From Lanius collurio (Eukaryota > Chordata > Aves > Passeriformes > Laniidae), in the NCBI GenBank assembly GCA_020086605.1, contig JACBWW010000049.1, forward strand, positions 2,161,380 through 2,225,379: a stretch of DNA of 64,000 nt, in the 5' to 3' direction. A program made the position numbers and the translations under genes. Positions 35,511 through 49,889 of this stretch are shown here, piece by piece (the first letter of the stretch is position 1; the number at the start of each line of letters is the position of its first letter). The notes under the pieces are model-generated. The model saw only the letters and a program-made list of their open reading frames with translations, was not told where the DNA came from and searched no databases.

Positions 35511-38390
35511 GATGTAATTCAGGTGTCTGCTATATCAGCTGAGCAGATGTGCCATGAGTTTCCTCTCATGGTGTGGTTTAGTTCCTTCAGGACATTCTGG
35601 GCTCATTTTTCTGTACATTTTAGCTCCCTGCAACCCTTTCTGTGTACACATACAATTAGGGATCATGTGTGGGGCTTGCTTCTCTCAGGACTGCACAGCT
35701 CAATACCGTGCTCTATAAAGTATATTCGTGTGACCTGAGACTTAGCAGCTCCTACATGTTCCATGACCAGTTTCTTTAACAATGTTTTAGTACTTCTATG
35801 ACCTTTTTTTTTTTTTTGCTATACTTCAAAGGGCTTTCAAGTTACTGTATCCATAATCCTTCCCAGATCCTGACAGGGAAGGTAGCTGAGCACAGTCATC
35901 CCTTCTTACAAATCAGCAAGAGTTGCTTATGTGAGTTTCCCACAGCACAGAAGGGGCAGCATCAAATTTAGAATTAGGACTTCAAAACACCTAGGACCTT
36001 TTTTTTTTTGTGTAGGTCTATAAACATCCATGAAGGATTTGATGTTCCAGACCAGAGAAGGACCAGCCTGACCATCTAGCTTAGAGCCTGTTGGATGTGA
36101 AGAATGTGCTTGTGCCCCTCTGTAGGCAAAGAGGAGTGAAAGGATTCTTCAGAGCATTATTTAAACGTGCAACAGACCCCTTGTTTGAATCATCCCCTTG
36201 TCTTTCTCTTGTCTGAACAGACAGTTTGCAGTGTTGAGCTTTCTAGTGTAGCTGTGTAAACACAGGTAGTACAAATCCCCCCACTAATGCTGCGTGACTA
36301 AATGCAACCATTTGCCTTCACCCGTTGCTCAACGCTCACGCTCAGCTGCATACGTAGAATAGGTTTTAATTCCAAATAATTGCTGGGTTTTGACATACTG
36401 AGTAGGATTCATTTGCCTAAGCACAGACATTTCAGATATATATGTATACTGTCACCAGCTGCTGCAAATGCAGGGTGGTACAGGTCTAGCTACCCCAAAT
36501 CCTTCATCATGTCATGGAGCTGTCTGAGCTTCCCCAGGGTGCTCAAGGAGTCCAGGCACCTGTGTTTAGGCAACCTTGATTTATCTATTTGTAAACAGTG
36601 TCTTTGATGTCATCCAAGGGCATCAACTCTTCGTGGAAGATGGATATTTTTATTTCTTCGCTTTTCCACATGCCAGTAACTCAAACAATGAGAATCAGCC
36701 TGGTTCTCATTTGCCAAATCCTCCAAGCAACTTCATGTAGCTTCACGGTCTGTCAGTAATTACACTGTGAAAATTCACAAAATAATAGAAATTTGTCCCT
36801 GCTTTTAAATTAACCATGGAATTGAACCCAATTTTCTTTCCATTTAATAATTTGAATAATATTTTTGTCAATCCTTTTTCCTTCTTATGGGCTTTGACCT
36901 TTTTGGGGCCTAAAAAATAACTAAATGAGAGCATGGGTTGTATTTGCATTGTAACTCTACTGAGCAAAGTGTTTTAGGACTTGGAGAGAGTTAGCAGGAA
37001 ATTAGCACTGCTCAGTGTGGAAGAAAATCTTCTATGGGTATTGCAATTTTTCTTTCTGAAAAAAAACTAAAACAGCCCCAGATTTATCCCATTTTGGATA
37101 AATACTTTTCCTATAGCTATTACTACCCTGTCTAGGTGTAGTCCAGCATTTTTCCAGTTGTTGTCAGCTATGACCTTAAAAACAGGGGAAAACAGGCCAG
37201 ACTGAACAGAGAATGGCCATACTGAGGACTGGCTATGATGGGAATGCCCTTCAGCTCTCACTTTGCCTCTGATACATCTTTATCTGATGTGTCTTTACTT
37301 CCTGATGTATCACAAGACAAGCAAACAAATGAAAGATGAAGAAAGGGGAAAGGGCATATCTTTATTTACTTTAATTGTCTAAATAGTCATTCAATCTCAT
37401 CTATGCTAATTCAGGCTTCTTCTAGAGATCCTCAAGATAGAGGCACTTCCAGAGGCTGATTCTGTCCTTTTGCCTCAGGCACTTACTCAGTGACCTGAAT
37501 GGATAAGGAGGCCACTTAAAGATGGCTATAAAATAAGGAAGATGAATCCTGCCCTTCATGACCTGCCAAGCAGAGACAGCAAGAACTCCTTAACCAGAGC
37601 ATCACAAAAACTAAATTCCACATCCATTTTATCACCACTATCCTCCAGATGATGTCAGAGTTGTTAGAGGAGTAAACTGAGGTGGATGGTGAATCTACCT
37701 AATTATTGGCATACAGAGAATAAATGATGAGGTGGTAAGAAATCTGATTTCTTCTGCTTGTTCTCCACTTCTATGTGTTGAAACAACTTGTTTCTCCAGA
37801 GTTCAGCTTAGATTTAAGCTGGAAACACAGCTGGTGGTTTTCCCCCAGCGTGATTGTGGGTATTCAGTTTAGTTGCTGATACATCATAGGGCATCTGAAA
37901 CATCTACACAAGACCCGATCCAAAATCCAGGGGAGACCCACATTTTTCTTGAGAAGCAATGAAAAGCAGGCAGGTCATCCAAAGTAATTTCAGTTGGGTA
38001 TGGATATTATCAGGCAATGGAAAAGGTGTGCAGTTGCTTACAGTTTAAGATACCTTAATTTAGGTGACTTAGGTGATTTAGGTGTCCAAGGTCTCCTCAT
38101 AAATAATACAGATCTAGTGCTTAATTGAGATATCTAAGAATAACTGCTATTCTGGCATTAATTCCATGTTATACACCTCAGATTGGAAATCCTTTACATT
38201 ATCATGTTGCAAGAGGTTAAAGCCATTTCAGTACTGAGATATCTTTTTCTGTTGCCTGATAGACCAGAAAAATTGTTTTGATGTTACCCTCTAGTTAAAG
38301 CAGGAATCTGTTCAGAGAAGAGCTGTGTCTATGTGGTTTGTGAGTGTCTCTTGGAAGCTGATCACAATGACCCTTTCTTGTCCATACAGA
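35511..38390. other. Unassigned noncoding DNA, 2.9 kb
   Basis: No gene or transposon recognised. T runs lie at about 35804-35817 and 36000-36009. Confidence 0.5.
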
Positions 38391-38624
38391 GAACCACAGA
38401 ATCATTTAGGCTGGGAAAGGCCTTTAAGGTCATCGATCCCAACCATTATCCCAGCACAGACAAGTCCACCACTAAACCATGACACTAAGCACCATGTCCA
38501 CACAAATTTTAAACCCCTCCAGGTTTGGTGAATCAACCACTTCCCTGGGTAGCCTGTTTTAATGCCTGACAACCCTTTCCATGCAGAAATTTTTCCCAAT
38601 ATCCAATCTAAAATCCTCCCCTGC
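38391..38624 (-). mobile_element. CR1 3' fragment (~234 bp)
   Basis: On the plus strand GAACCACAGAATCATTTAGG, GGAAAGGCCTTTAAGGTCAT, CCACTAAACCATGACACTAA and TTTTTCCCAATATCCAATCT. On the minus strand FRLDIGKNFCMERVVRH is the CR1 ORF2 C-terminal block. This is the CR1 subgroup whose 3' end carries 'CACTAAACCATG', unlike the 'GGGCAGGGACACCTTCCACT' copies. Confidence 0.93.
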
Positions 38625-38701
38625 TGCAATAGATAAATGAATGTCTTCCATCACTGGGCTAAAAATTTTGCAATGTGGACAGACAGAGAGACAAAGAGAG
38701 G

Positions 38702-38714
38702 AAAAAAAAAAAAA
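38702..38714 (+). repeat. A(13) homopolymer
   Basis: An A run interrupted by one G before more A, flanked by GAGA-rich sequence. Confidence 0.8.
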
Positions 38715-38959
38715 GAAAAATTTACATCTCAACTGCATTGCATAACCAGCAATCACTGTAATAGAATTACTGACATTATGGGCTGCTAAAGGAACAGTTA
38801 GTAGCTTGTCTCACTTGTCTGTAATTTACTCTGAGTCTATTTAGCCTTGATGTACAACTGAGGTCAATTGCTGTGCCACTTTCCTATCTCCCTACTTTGG
38901 AGTTATGGAGAGAAATGTGTGCCTCATGAATGACTATCTCTCCTGGTCAAGCTTGTCTC

Positions 38960-39140
38960 TGCCTCCCTTCAGCAGTGCCATGTGTTAATAGATAGTGCTG
39001 AACAGTTAATATCACCAGCTAATTGGCAAAGCATGTGTGAAGCAGATGTATTTAAATATAGAACGAGGCTGAAGGAGTAACTGAAATGCATAAGTGATAA
39101 GGATTTATTATTAGAGCAGATTAATGAGCCCACCTTTTTC
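38960..39140. promoter_or_regulatory. Possible conserved noncoding element, AT-core rich
   Basis: Contains spaced TTAAT, TAATT and ATTTAAAT motifs (TGTTAATAG, AGTTAATATC, GCTAATTGGC, TATTTAAATA, TTATTATTAGAGC, ATTAATGAGC) without a repeat period. Such arrays resemble developmental enhancers, but nothing here proves conservation. It is flagged only because no repeat explains it. Confidence 0.15.
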
Positions 39141-42100
39141 TCCTCCCCCCTTCATCTCTCATCCTCTTCCCTGACCAAGTGTATTTTTAATTCTTCTACT
39201 TCAGGAAGGTTTTATTCCACTGTTGAGAAAATTCTGATAAAGAATTTTGTGTTGGCTTTATGGCAGCACCTGGAAGGCCAAACCATATTTTCTGTGTATT
39301 TAGTGTTTGTGAAGACTCAGGCCTGTAGTAAAACAATAACAACTGATTATAAAGCAGAGGTGAAGAAGGGATATGTGAAAAAGGGATGGAGAGAGGGAGA
39401 TGTGTATTTTTTTTAATGCAGATCTGTTGTGTCAAAGATCTAAAATATTAACCAGGAATATCCTTTTCCCTTTGAAAGACCTTTGGCTGAAGTGTCAGCT
39501 CTCTGCCCAGCATTGTCAAGCTTTCTACTGCCCTTTATGGGAGGGCTCTCAGTGCTTCAGGCCACTCTCTTCCTTGAGTCTAACCTGCAAAGGGAATGGA
39601 GGTAGTTTTTGACATATCCCCACTCCCCAGTTTAGTTCCCATGGAAACTTCCATCCTAACTGTGATAGTGCCCCCAGAGCTGAGGACCAGCTTCTGGACT
39701 TTTATCAAGATGCATATCCTTCAGTTTGCCCTCAGGTGGGGCAGTTTGGAGTTTACCTCTCTTCTTTGGAGGTTGCTTTTCACTCTGAGACCCCTCCATC
39801 ACTTTGTAAGCATCCCTTGTGCCCCCTGAAGCCATCGTGTGCATGTTTGTGTTCTCTGCTGTGCAGCTGGAGAAACTGAGATCCAGAGATGATCCTGAAA
39901 ATCCTGGTGACAAAAATCTAAATTAGAAGTTAAATATTTATCCTGAATTAAATTGAAATCAAACAGAAAAATCCATAAGGAAAGATGCACCGTCATCTAT
40001 TTTCCCCAGCCCACCATTAACTTCCCTGGTGTTTCACCAGGTAGCAGTAGGCACAACAAAGCAACACATCACACAAAATTAGTCATGCACATGAGCATGT
40101 CCATGCTTCTATTTGTTCCTGGCTTAATGTTTTCTCTCTAGAGGTTGGGATTGAACAGCGATTGGGTTCACTGGCAAAACAAATTTCCTTGAATTCAGCT
40201 TGCAGCCAGGTAAATGCAATTTCCTTGGTCTTGGACTGGACAGTTGGAGTTTACTCCCTTCTCATTATCAGGTTTTCAGTTCCAAACAGGTGAAGTTATT
40301 ATTTAATTTATTTATTAAACATGTTGATTTTAACTGTGTCTTAAGTGGAAATATGTGTCTTTAAGCTTTTTCTAATCCATTAGGCCTGAGGATCCTTCAG
40401 CTGTGTGGCAATGCTGAAGATGAGTCCCAAGGAAACAGAGTTTACATCCCCAGAGTTTCCATGTGGAGGAAGACTGTGTACATGGATTAAATAGGGAGGT
40501 ACAACACACTCCTGTCTATCTCTGACCAGGACAGGAAGGGACTGGGACACCGTGGTACAACACAGAGTATCTATTTCCATATCTGTATCAATTGCCTGCT
40601 CTACACACAGGCTAATGAAATAAAAACCCCATTAATATAAATTAAAAAAAAAAATCTGCAAAATCTTCTTCAAAAGAAGTAATAAAAAGCTGGTTATTTT
40701 CATCTTTTAGATAAGTGTCTACATTTGTGTAGAAAACCACATAAGGATCCAAATCATTCTCCGTTTTACCCATGAGACCACATGAAAATTAAATAAAGGC
40801 AGGATTTTCCCAGCAAACAGAAGTTTCTTTGGGTTTATCCCACACTTTGCAACTTCCCATGGTTCAGTGACATGATTTCAATTGTTATCCATCACGGGGT
40901 TTGCTTAAGTGAGCTTGGGTTTTGGCACACCAAAGCTCCCCTAAGCTGCAGCTTTTGTTTTGATTGTTTGGGTTCTGTTGGGAAGATATTTACAGTTATT
41001 CTAACATTACCCTTCACAAACAGATTATCATTGCAAATTGCACTAGGGGGAAGTGGTGAAAAATTTTGGGTAGGATTAAGGTAATCCTAAAACAAGCTAA
41101 TAAAAAACACATATAAGTGCTCTATTTTTAAAAGGAGACAAGATGAGACACATAATCTCTTTCAATAAGTTTTCTGGAGCAATAAACCTTTAAACCCAAT
41201 GTACAATGTAGATGTGTGTTTGTGTGTGTGTGCCTGTGTACATGGGTATTTTCTTAAACTTTCCTTTGCCAAGATACAAAGCCCAGCTTGTCAGAGTTAC
41301 ATCATGTTTATAAATCTCCTCTTCAGTGAAATTTGTCTGACATCAACCTTCAGCTCATGCAAACATAAATCTTCTTTGGCAGATGATTGTTTGGGTTTTT
41401 TAATTTTTTTTTCTCAGAATTTATTTTTTAAATTATTATAATTTTATTGACTTTTTAATAAAGGTAATAAAAGGATTCTCATGCCAGAGAAAAGAATTTA
41501 AGGTTTATATTAAGTTTAAATCTTACTTTCTTGCTGTCTGTAACCACATCATCAATAAACAAAGGCCAGATTATTTTGTAAAGCAGATGTGATAGTCTTA
41601 ATATTCTTTTTCTCTTTTGAAACATGTGGTTTCTCCCATTATTTGATTAAGAGCTGAATATTATCCTTTATATTGTGAGTGGCAAAAGCCCTGCTGGCTC
41701 AAATCAGATGCAAAGAAATGTTTGGTGCATATGATTGCAAGCACCACTTGTGTTTCTAAAACAAGGGGCAGATCTTTTACAGATAAATAAAATGCCATTG
41801 CTGTATGGGGCAATTTATCCTGCCCCAAAGGCAGCGTTGTCATAACCCCATGGTGCAAATTGTTGCAGCTTGAAAGTAGAATTGCTACAGCCCTATCTTG
41901 TAATGAAGGCAATTTATATTAGCTGGAAACCTACCCCAGTGGTTTAGATCCTGATCTTGTTTACAAAAGGATTGGTGGCAAAATTGCTGGTGGATTCAGA
42001 TGAAAACCAAGTCAAATGCCACTGAAGCCTCCAGGACTACTACACTTGACTTGAAAGGCAGCCAAGAGAATGGGTGCTCTGATGAATTCACTGTCATGGG

Positions 42101-43689
42101 AATGACTTGAAGGAGGGAGTTCTGCCCAGGATACCACCCTATGACACGTGGTCAGGCAATTTTGCCTGTAGGATCCAGCTGGATTTAAAACAAGATCAGA
42201 TTCTCTGCTCTTTTCACCTCCCTTCTTTTTTCTATCTGGCAGAACACTAATTTGTGTCATGTGTGAGGAGTTTCACCACAACTACTCTTAAATCTTTTGG
42301 TCTTTTTCTTTTTAATTATGGCTTCCCATTTTTAACTGCCACCTCTTTAATCCTGAAAAGATAATACACTGATCTCAAATCCTGCTTCAGGGTGGCAGCT
42401 AATTGCATATTTGGCCAAGTACTGGACTTCCTTTCTTATAATGTTTGTCTCAAGTGCTCAACAAAAGCAATTTGTGGTGCATTTTAGTAGCCAAATGTAT
42501 ATAATATTACGTATTATTAGAATGTTATTAAAGCAAAGACTTTTGTTGTTCTCCTGCCAAACACAAAGAGCTCTTTTCCCTTGTACAAAGAAGTTCCAAA
42601 GCTAAAACTTCCTGCCTCTTCAAGCTTCCAGCGGTGTCCTGACCTCAATGTACTGGGAAAGGTTATTTTTCTCATTCCAGGAAGAAGTTGTAGATATTTT
42701 CCATTCCATTCTTGTGACTTAGGGCAGGACAAGGTGTGACTGCCCCACGTGTGGATACCTCTGAGCTAATTCCCACTGACTTGTTTGGGTAGTGGATGTA
42801 GCAGAGTGCAGAGAAAAGCCCAAATTGCAAAGCCTGGCAGAGGAGCATGGTTGCAACTCTGCTCAACTCCCTGCTGCCAGCAATGCCTGAGGAAGTTACT
42901 TTAAAGCTAAACTTATTACAGACACATCTTAACCTTGTCTGAGCTCTTCTCTTACCTTTTCACCTTTGTTCAGCTCACCTTCTAGCTGTAGTCCCTGATT
43001 CTTGCTTTTCCTGGGACCCTCGTCTATTCCTGGTGTCAATGCTGGAACAGCACAAAAAGGAACTCATTCAAGACCCAAAATGATTTAGAAAATTACTCTC
43101 TTTTCCAGATCAAGAAACTGAACCACACAGACATTCTTACTCAAAAGCTGGTTTCAGGGCTCAGAGAACAGGAGTTGTGTGGAGGGACTGCAGGTTTGAA
43201 AATGACATTTTCATGCATGGGGATTAGGGAATGGGTCTGAACTGGCAAATGCACCACTGGTTGCAGCCCAGCCTCCTGTATCCCCTGTATTGGGGTATAT
43301 TTTTGACTTTTCTGGCCTGGCCTTGTCCTTTCACCTGCTGTATCCACAAGGACCAGGCCTCACTGGCTGACTCTACACCTCTTCCTATCCCAGTAATTTT
43401 CTTCAAACAAGCTCTGCAGCATCTGCTCCCTACCATTCCTCTCTTCCAGTGGAGTTACAATGATTCCTGGTATAAACATGGAAGAAAGAGAGGCTGGAAA
43501 GTATTCCTGCTTCAAATGGAGTCCATACCCACACCAGAAATCTTGTAGCAGACATTTCACATCTTGCTGAGGAGATACCAATGGTTTCCAGTTTGCATCA
43601 ATGAATAACTCCACTGATGAGAGCTCTTCTATTAACCCTACATTTAGTGTAGAAAAGTGAAATTCCCACAGTTCTGGGTCCTTCATACA
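39141..43689. other. Unassigned noncoding DNA, 4.5 kb
   Basis: No gene recognised. Minor items: a TG-rich patch at about 41211-41235 and an AT-rich patch at 41398-41470. Two short stretches, 39866-39890 and 43100-43150 ('AGATCAAGAAACTGAACC'), weakly resemble reversed MIR/L3 tails. Confidence 0.5.
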
Positions 43690-44162
43690 AGAAAGACATC
43701 AAGGGGTTGAAATGTGTCCAGAGAAGGGCAACAGAGCTGGGGAAGGGTCTGGAGTCTAATGAGGAGCAGCTGAGGGAGATGGGGAGGTTCAGGAGAAAAG
43801 GAGACTCAGAGTAACCTCATCCCTCTCTACAATGCCCTAACAGGACGGTGCAGCTGGGGGGGGGGGGGGTGTCAGTCTTCTTCTTCAGATAACAAGTGAC
43901 AGGATGATAACAAATGGCCTCAAGCTGTGCCAGAGGAGGTTTGGATTAGATATTGTGAAAAATTTCTTCTTTCTAAATGTGGCCAGGTATTGGAACAGGC
44001 TGCCTAGGGCAGAGGTGGAATCACCACCCCTGGAAGCATTAAAAAAACATGCAGATGTGGGGTTTGGGAATATGTTTTAGTGGTGCATGTGGAAGCCCTG
44101 GGTTAATGACTGGACTCGATGATCTTAGAGGTCTTTTCAAACCTTAATAATTCTCTGATTCT
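43690..44162 (+). mobile_element. CR1 3' fragment (~473 bp), longest sense copy
   Basis: Sense orientation from AGAAAGACATCAAGGGGTTG and GTCCAGAGAAGGGCAACAGA, through AATGGCCTCAAGCTGTGCCA, GGTATTGGAACAGGCTGCCT and CACCACCCCTGGAAGCATTA, to GACTCGATGATCTTAGAGGT and the tail. It retains the ORF2 C-terminal block (translated VKNFFFLNVARYWNRLP) and the 3' UTR. An internal run of 14 G at 43856-43869 replaces a shorter G-rich patch expected there. It is 5'-truncated near 43690 and cannot be active. Confidence 0.96.
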
Positions 44163-47100
44163 AAGGGGATGTCAGCAGGCTGGAGACACTGGAATTGTGT
44201 TTGAAAGGAGGCATCCAAACCTGGTATGATCTTACCCATGCTGTTTACAGATGGCAGCCCTTGGAGTGAGCTCTCCTGAAGCTTTTCCTGCAGGACCTGT
44301 GAGTTTGATGACATAGACACATATTCCTGGTGTCTACATTTTGCCTTTCAACAGCACTAATGGGTCTGTGTCACTTCCAGCCTCGGGCTGGCTGCTCTCC
44401 AAGTTGGGAAATGCCTGGACAGCATGAGCCTGGGTTCAGAGAGAAATGCAGTCTCTGTTTGCTCACCTCCCACATCAGGGCTCCCTCACACACCACAAGA
44501 TAGGTGTTGCTGAATCCTGTTTTGTTTTGGATTTTTTTGTAGATAAGTAACATGAGAAAGCCTCACAAACCCATCTTTCTCTTCAGTCTGTACAAGACTT
44601 AAGTGGAAATATGATGTATTTCGCTCATCACTCAGGCTTTTAAACTAGTGTAAAATGATGATTTTGAAACATTAGCTTTTTTTCCTACCACTTTGCCTTG
44701 ACCTGAATTTAGGGAACCGACAGATCCTTTCCACCCTTCCTGTTCCCCACAAGAAAAAATGAAGGTTAGGATTTCAGCAATTCTGATGTTATTGTACTTA
44801 AAAGATCCAGTTGGAAATGCAATGAATAGCTTGTTGATGACATTCCAGTGACAACTGAAGTTAATAACAGTCATAAAAAGTCATTTACTTTAATTGACTT
44901 ATTGCAAATGCACAAGGGCTGTTAGCTTTATTAATGCAAACAAGTAGGAAAAAACCCTCTCTGTTTTCTTTCTTCCTTTCTTTTTGAAGCTGCAAATATG
45001 TTACAAATAAACTGCTAAATAGATTTAATATTTGACATAAAGAACCTCTGTCCCAGATGTCTGACATAGTTTATAAATTGCTATGCTTATAGAAAATGTG
45101 TTATTGCTATACCTTATTTTGTTTGTTTGAATGGATAATATTTCTTGAGCAACAAGGATGAAAATAAGTCACCAATAACTAGGTAAAGTCCTGTAAAACA
45201 GAGGTACCAGCATAGATTCCCTTCATATTTGAGCAGTGCAAGGCTTAAAGAGGCTCAGTTATCTAGAGCAAAAATTAGCATGACCATTTTAGGAGTCTGT
45301 CTTCAAATATTTTTAGCCATTCCTTAATTTTGTTAATGTTTCAGATTGTCTTCTGGGGAAGAAGACAAATCAGAAGTCTCCATGTTACTTCTCTGTGAAG
45401 AGAGCAAACTTTATGGTTGCACTAAGTCACTCACAAGGATGAGAAACGATGTTTTAATGCCAAAGATTTCATCCATGACAATGAGGATTCCTTTTTCCAG
45501 TGACTGCATTTTAACCTTCAAATCCCAAAGGTCACAGAGAGGTAATGTTTTCATTAAAACATACCTGCTAAGGTGACCTAAGCCTTAACATAAACAAAGT
45601 CTTTTAAATGCAGACACCTGAAATACCTTGGTTTTCAATCCTGGCTCCAGTGTTTGAATCTCAAAGGTGAAGAAGGCATACCAAATTCCTTTGAAGCCTG
45701 GTTTTCTAACCCTAAACTACCTACTAGAGCTAAATTTCCACTTGAAAACAATTAATCATGCACGTGGAAATCAAGTTTTTAGCAAAATTTAAATATATGG
45801 TATTGCACATGCATGTGTGCCTTTCCAATTTGCAAAGGTAGGTATTTTAAAGTAAAAATATCCCAACTTTTTTATTAATATAGCTTAAGGTTTTATATGA
45901 ATAGGTAATATAAATTTTCTATCAACTAAGATGAAGGAGGGAAATCTCAAGAAGAAACCTTTTAACACAACATATAATCTTTTACTGGCTACCAACAGAT
46001 TGTGCCAGAATTTAAAGGGCAGAAATCATCATAAAACTATGTGTCCAATTTATATAAATTAACAGTCTTAACCCTGGGTCTCCCTGCTTTCTGTAAGGGC
46101 GAAGCAGTAGCTTTTCCAGGACCTCTGCATTTTAATATCACCAACCCTCCACGTTCAGCAGAGGTACCATGTCTGCTCCTGGCTGACCTGCAGCCTCTAC
46201 TGTGCTTCCTCCAAACCCCTCTGGGAGACAGGTGCCAGATTTATGTTTCTTCTGTTTGTGTAAGGAAGCAGGATAGGCCTAACCTTAAGGATTTTCTTTC
46301 CCAACACCCTCACTCACCTCCTCTCCAGAAATTTCTGTTTCTCCTTTGATTTTTCTGGTCCTGTGCTATGAAGAATAAATTCTGTGTATGGATGTTCCTG
46401 TCCTCCTGTCAGCACAGGGCATTCAAAATCCATAGTTGTTGATAAATGGTGAAAACAGGCAGCAGGAGAGTTTTCAAAGGGTTTCAAAGTTCTTTTTTGA
46501 GATTTTCACAGAATGTGTTAAAAATATCTAAAAAAATTGTAGTTTACAAGGGAAATATTTACAGCTGCCCCAATTTGCTCACACTGTGCTAATAAATAAT
46601 GTTTCACTTTTGTATTGTCAAGGCTGACTCCTCTAGAGAAGCAAAACTGCTTAATAGTAATAACTAGAGAATTATACATTAAATATGAAAACCAAAAGTG
46701 ACCATATCACAGAACTGACGTGCCATGTTAAATATAGAACCCAGTAAAATATTTATTTCACGGTTAAACAGAGTAATGGTTCAAGGGAACAATAAAGCTG
46801 AAAGAAAAAAATTGAATTGTGGCCCTGTCCTGAAAAATATTCAGCTGTCCTGACCTGTTTGTTTGTTCTGTAGGATAAAAAGGTAGTATCCATATATTTA
46901 TGTCTGCAAAGTTTCATGTTAGCAAAGCCACGCATAAGTTGGATCTACTCAAGGGAGGAAAATCAAGCAAAAAATTAATTCCAGTGTAAGGAATGCAACA
47001 ATTCAAGCCTGTGTGTATTAAAGCAGCAACTTAGGAAAAGACTGAATGAATGCATGTGTAACAAAAATGCCAATAACTGGTCACAGGAGTGTGAAACTGC

Positions 47101-49889
47101 CTTGGCTCTTGTTTCAAAGTTGGAGGCCACCTGTGGACTCCAGTGGGATTTTGCAGCAGGTCCTCAAAGACCCCTCAGAGTAATTCCAACCCTCTCTGCC
47201 CAAATTAATTGGGCAGCATGGCTGTGGCTGATTTTGCTTTAACAGATGACCACTGTCTATGATCATCCATGAGGCTGTGTCAATCACAGCAGCTGCAGAT
47301 CCATCTGGGTGCCAAATATGAATTTCTAATTTGTTATGTTGGATGAGATAAGAAATAATAAGAATCTGCACTGGGATGCTCAGTCCTCATTCTTCATTTC
47401 TACTTCCTCAGAGTAGCAGAGAAGGAGAGGGCATTTAATGAGCAATCTTAATCACTCCACATAATTCCCCACTACAAGATGGTTAGATAAGTCAGTGGCA
47501 CAGAAACATCATTACATCACAGCTGATTTAAATTTTGTGCAGCTCTAGAAGGAGGTGCTGAGAAGGGATTCCTTTGAGAAGGGCTTTGTGAAGTGCTGTG
47601 AATGAGCCCAGGTTTGAAAACTGATGGCTACTAATATTCCACATAAACTATTGGATTTAAGGAGGAACTTTGGTTTATAAAATGGTTTCCAATATTTATT
47701 TTTATTTGATTTTCTTTTAGCTTTTCATGTTCTGAGAAGGGGGGACGGGACTCTTTGCTGGAGTCTTTTCTTATATATTTCCTACATTTCATGCCTGCAG
47801 TCTCAAAAGCTCTGAAAACAGATGCTTGGTTTTCAAAGCAGTTTTTACTTTTTTTGGCAATGCCAGCTATTTTACAGTGGAAAATATAAAACAAAACCAA
47901 AGCCAATGACTTTTGATATCTTCTGCTTCCTTATCACCCTTTGTTATGCTTGTTAATCAGGGTGACTGGGAGTATTTTAAACACTTATAATGTATACATT
48001 TCTTCCCCCTCCCCGAAACATCTGTTTATTTTACAACAACATAAACCTTGGGGAAGAAAAAAGTAGCTGCTATTATATATTTTTTTCGAAGTGAAGAAGT
48101 AAACATGCAGCTTTCACATTTGCTACATCAAACAGATGCTATTTATTTAGTTGCTTGAGGCAGGAGGCCTGATCAGAAGAGAATTTCTTCTATGGTCTAA
48201 GGTGGTAAATTATTTTTAATAAGAACAATGTTTAAGGAAAAAAATTCCTAAAAAACTTCTTCAATCATTTGGAGAAGACAGAAGGGAAATCCCCTCTTGA
48301 GAGGAAAGGTAAAGAGCTCCAGCTTGGGCTGCCTTAAACTTCTTGGATGAGGGAGATGTGTCATTAGGGATCCTCTCACCTGGAGGTAAATGTGAGAATA
48401 CATCACAAACATCACACTTCACATCAGAAAATTACCAAAAAGTTCCTGTTTCTCCCTTGAGGACAAGAAGAGGTGAGGACAACTGAGTGAGTGCTCCATG
48501 CCTGTTCCAGGGACATCACTCAGAAGGTCATGTCCAACCACTCATCCTTTTCCACCAATTTCTGCTTTTGTTTATGCCTGAACATCCAGATGCTCCAGAG
48601 AAAATAAGAAATGATGAAAATTATAAATGGGGAATAATTAGCAAGTAAAATGGCCCAAAACAGGTGAAAATCATCCTGCTCAAGCCTTGACCCCAAGTCT
48701 TACTCAGTTTATGAGTATAAACATAACCCAAAATATTCTGATTTTAAACTATTTGCCAACATCTAAGCTAGAAACTAGAATCAGCTAAATGAAAACTGAA
48801 GTAAACAATTGGAAACCCCGAGACTATCAAACCCTCTATCAAGAACCATAAGACTTACAGTAAAAACAGGACATAAAGGTTTTATTTCTGTATTTTCAAA
48901 GTTAAGCCTTGAGACAATGGAACATTTGTCACTTGATTTCTATCTTCAAAGTGAGTAATTAGTTGTGAGTGCAAACCCAGGACAGACTGACTGTACACAG
49001 CCAAACTGAAACACACAATTTGTTACACCATGCAAATAAGGATATGATAGAATAAGAAACCTAAAAATTTATTTTAGACTGTCAATATTACATTTGGACA
49101 ATAGAAAACATTCTGGAAACCATAAACTGAATTGTCAAATAACAAAAATGCTGGAGTTTTAGTCTTTAGGACTAAGAATCTAGTGTACTTGAAATGTTTT
49201 TTTTAACCACAATGAAAACTTGGTCTTACAACCACATTTACCATAAAGTATTTTGGTTTTCTGCATAGAGAAGTCTCCAAACAAACAGATACAGTTTGCT
49301 CTGCAACACATCCCTTTGGTGAGAAAATGCACTCTTGTTGCCTTGACTAACAAATAATAACCAACATGTTAATGGGGAAAGATAAAACAAGGCTCTGAAA
49401 TGCTCATTTGGGTCAAAATGAGTTTATTTCCCAGGGCATAGGGAATCCCAGCTGAATTGGTTGCTGCAGTGATATAAGAAACATGCAAACTGTACCCTTG
49501 ATTAGAATCTGTGAGAGAGAGATAAAAGGTTTATCTGTGTGACAAGAGCTGTTTGATGGACTATTAGATGACACTTTTTTATGTTTGCTAAAATCTCACA
49601 GCTTTTGTTGCTGTTTTGTCACTAAAATTATCCCTGGCTCCAAACTGACAATCTTACTTTCCAGAGGAAAGTAAGGCTTTCTGGCAGACAAAAATGATGA
49701 GAGCAAATATGTAAATGCCATTAATATTTTGCTTCTAAAATACATGTGGACTTATGTGTGTGTGTGTAAATGTTTAGGCACCATCTTGCACCATAAGGTG
49801 TCCATCTGTCCATGTGGGTTTGTTGGTGTTTCACTCACCCTTTAACAGATCAAGATTTTCAAGTGCTCCTGTGCATGTGTGAGTTGGCC
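44163..49889. other. Unassigned noncoding DNA, 5.7 kb
   Basis: No gene or transposon recognised. A short TG run lies at 49755-49768. Frames such as 46041-46349 (102 codons) carry no visible domain. Confidence 0.5.
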
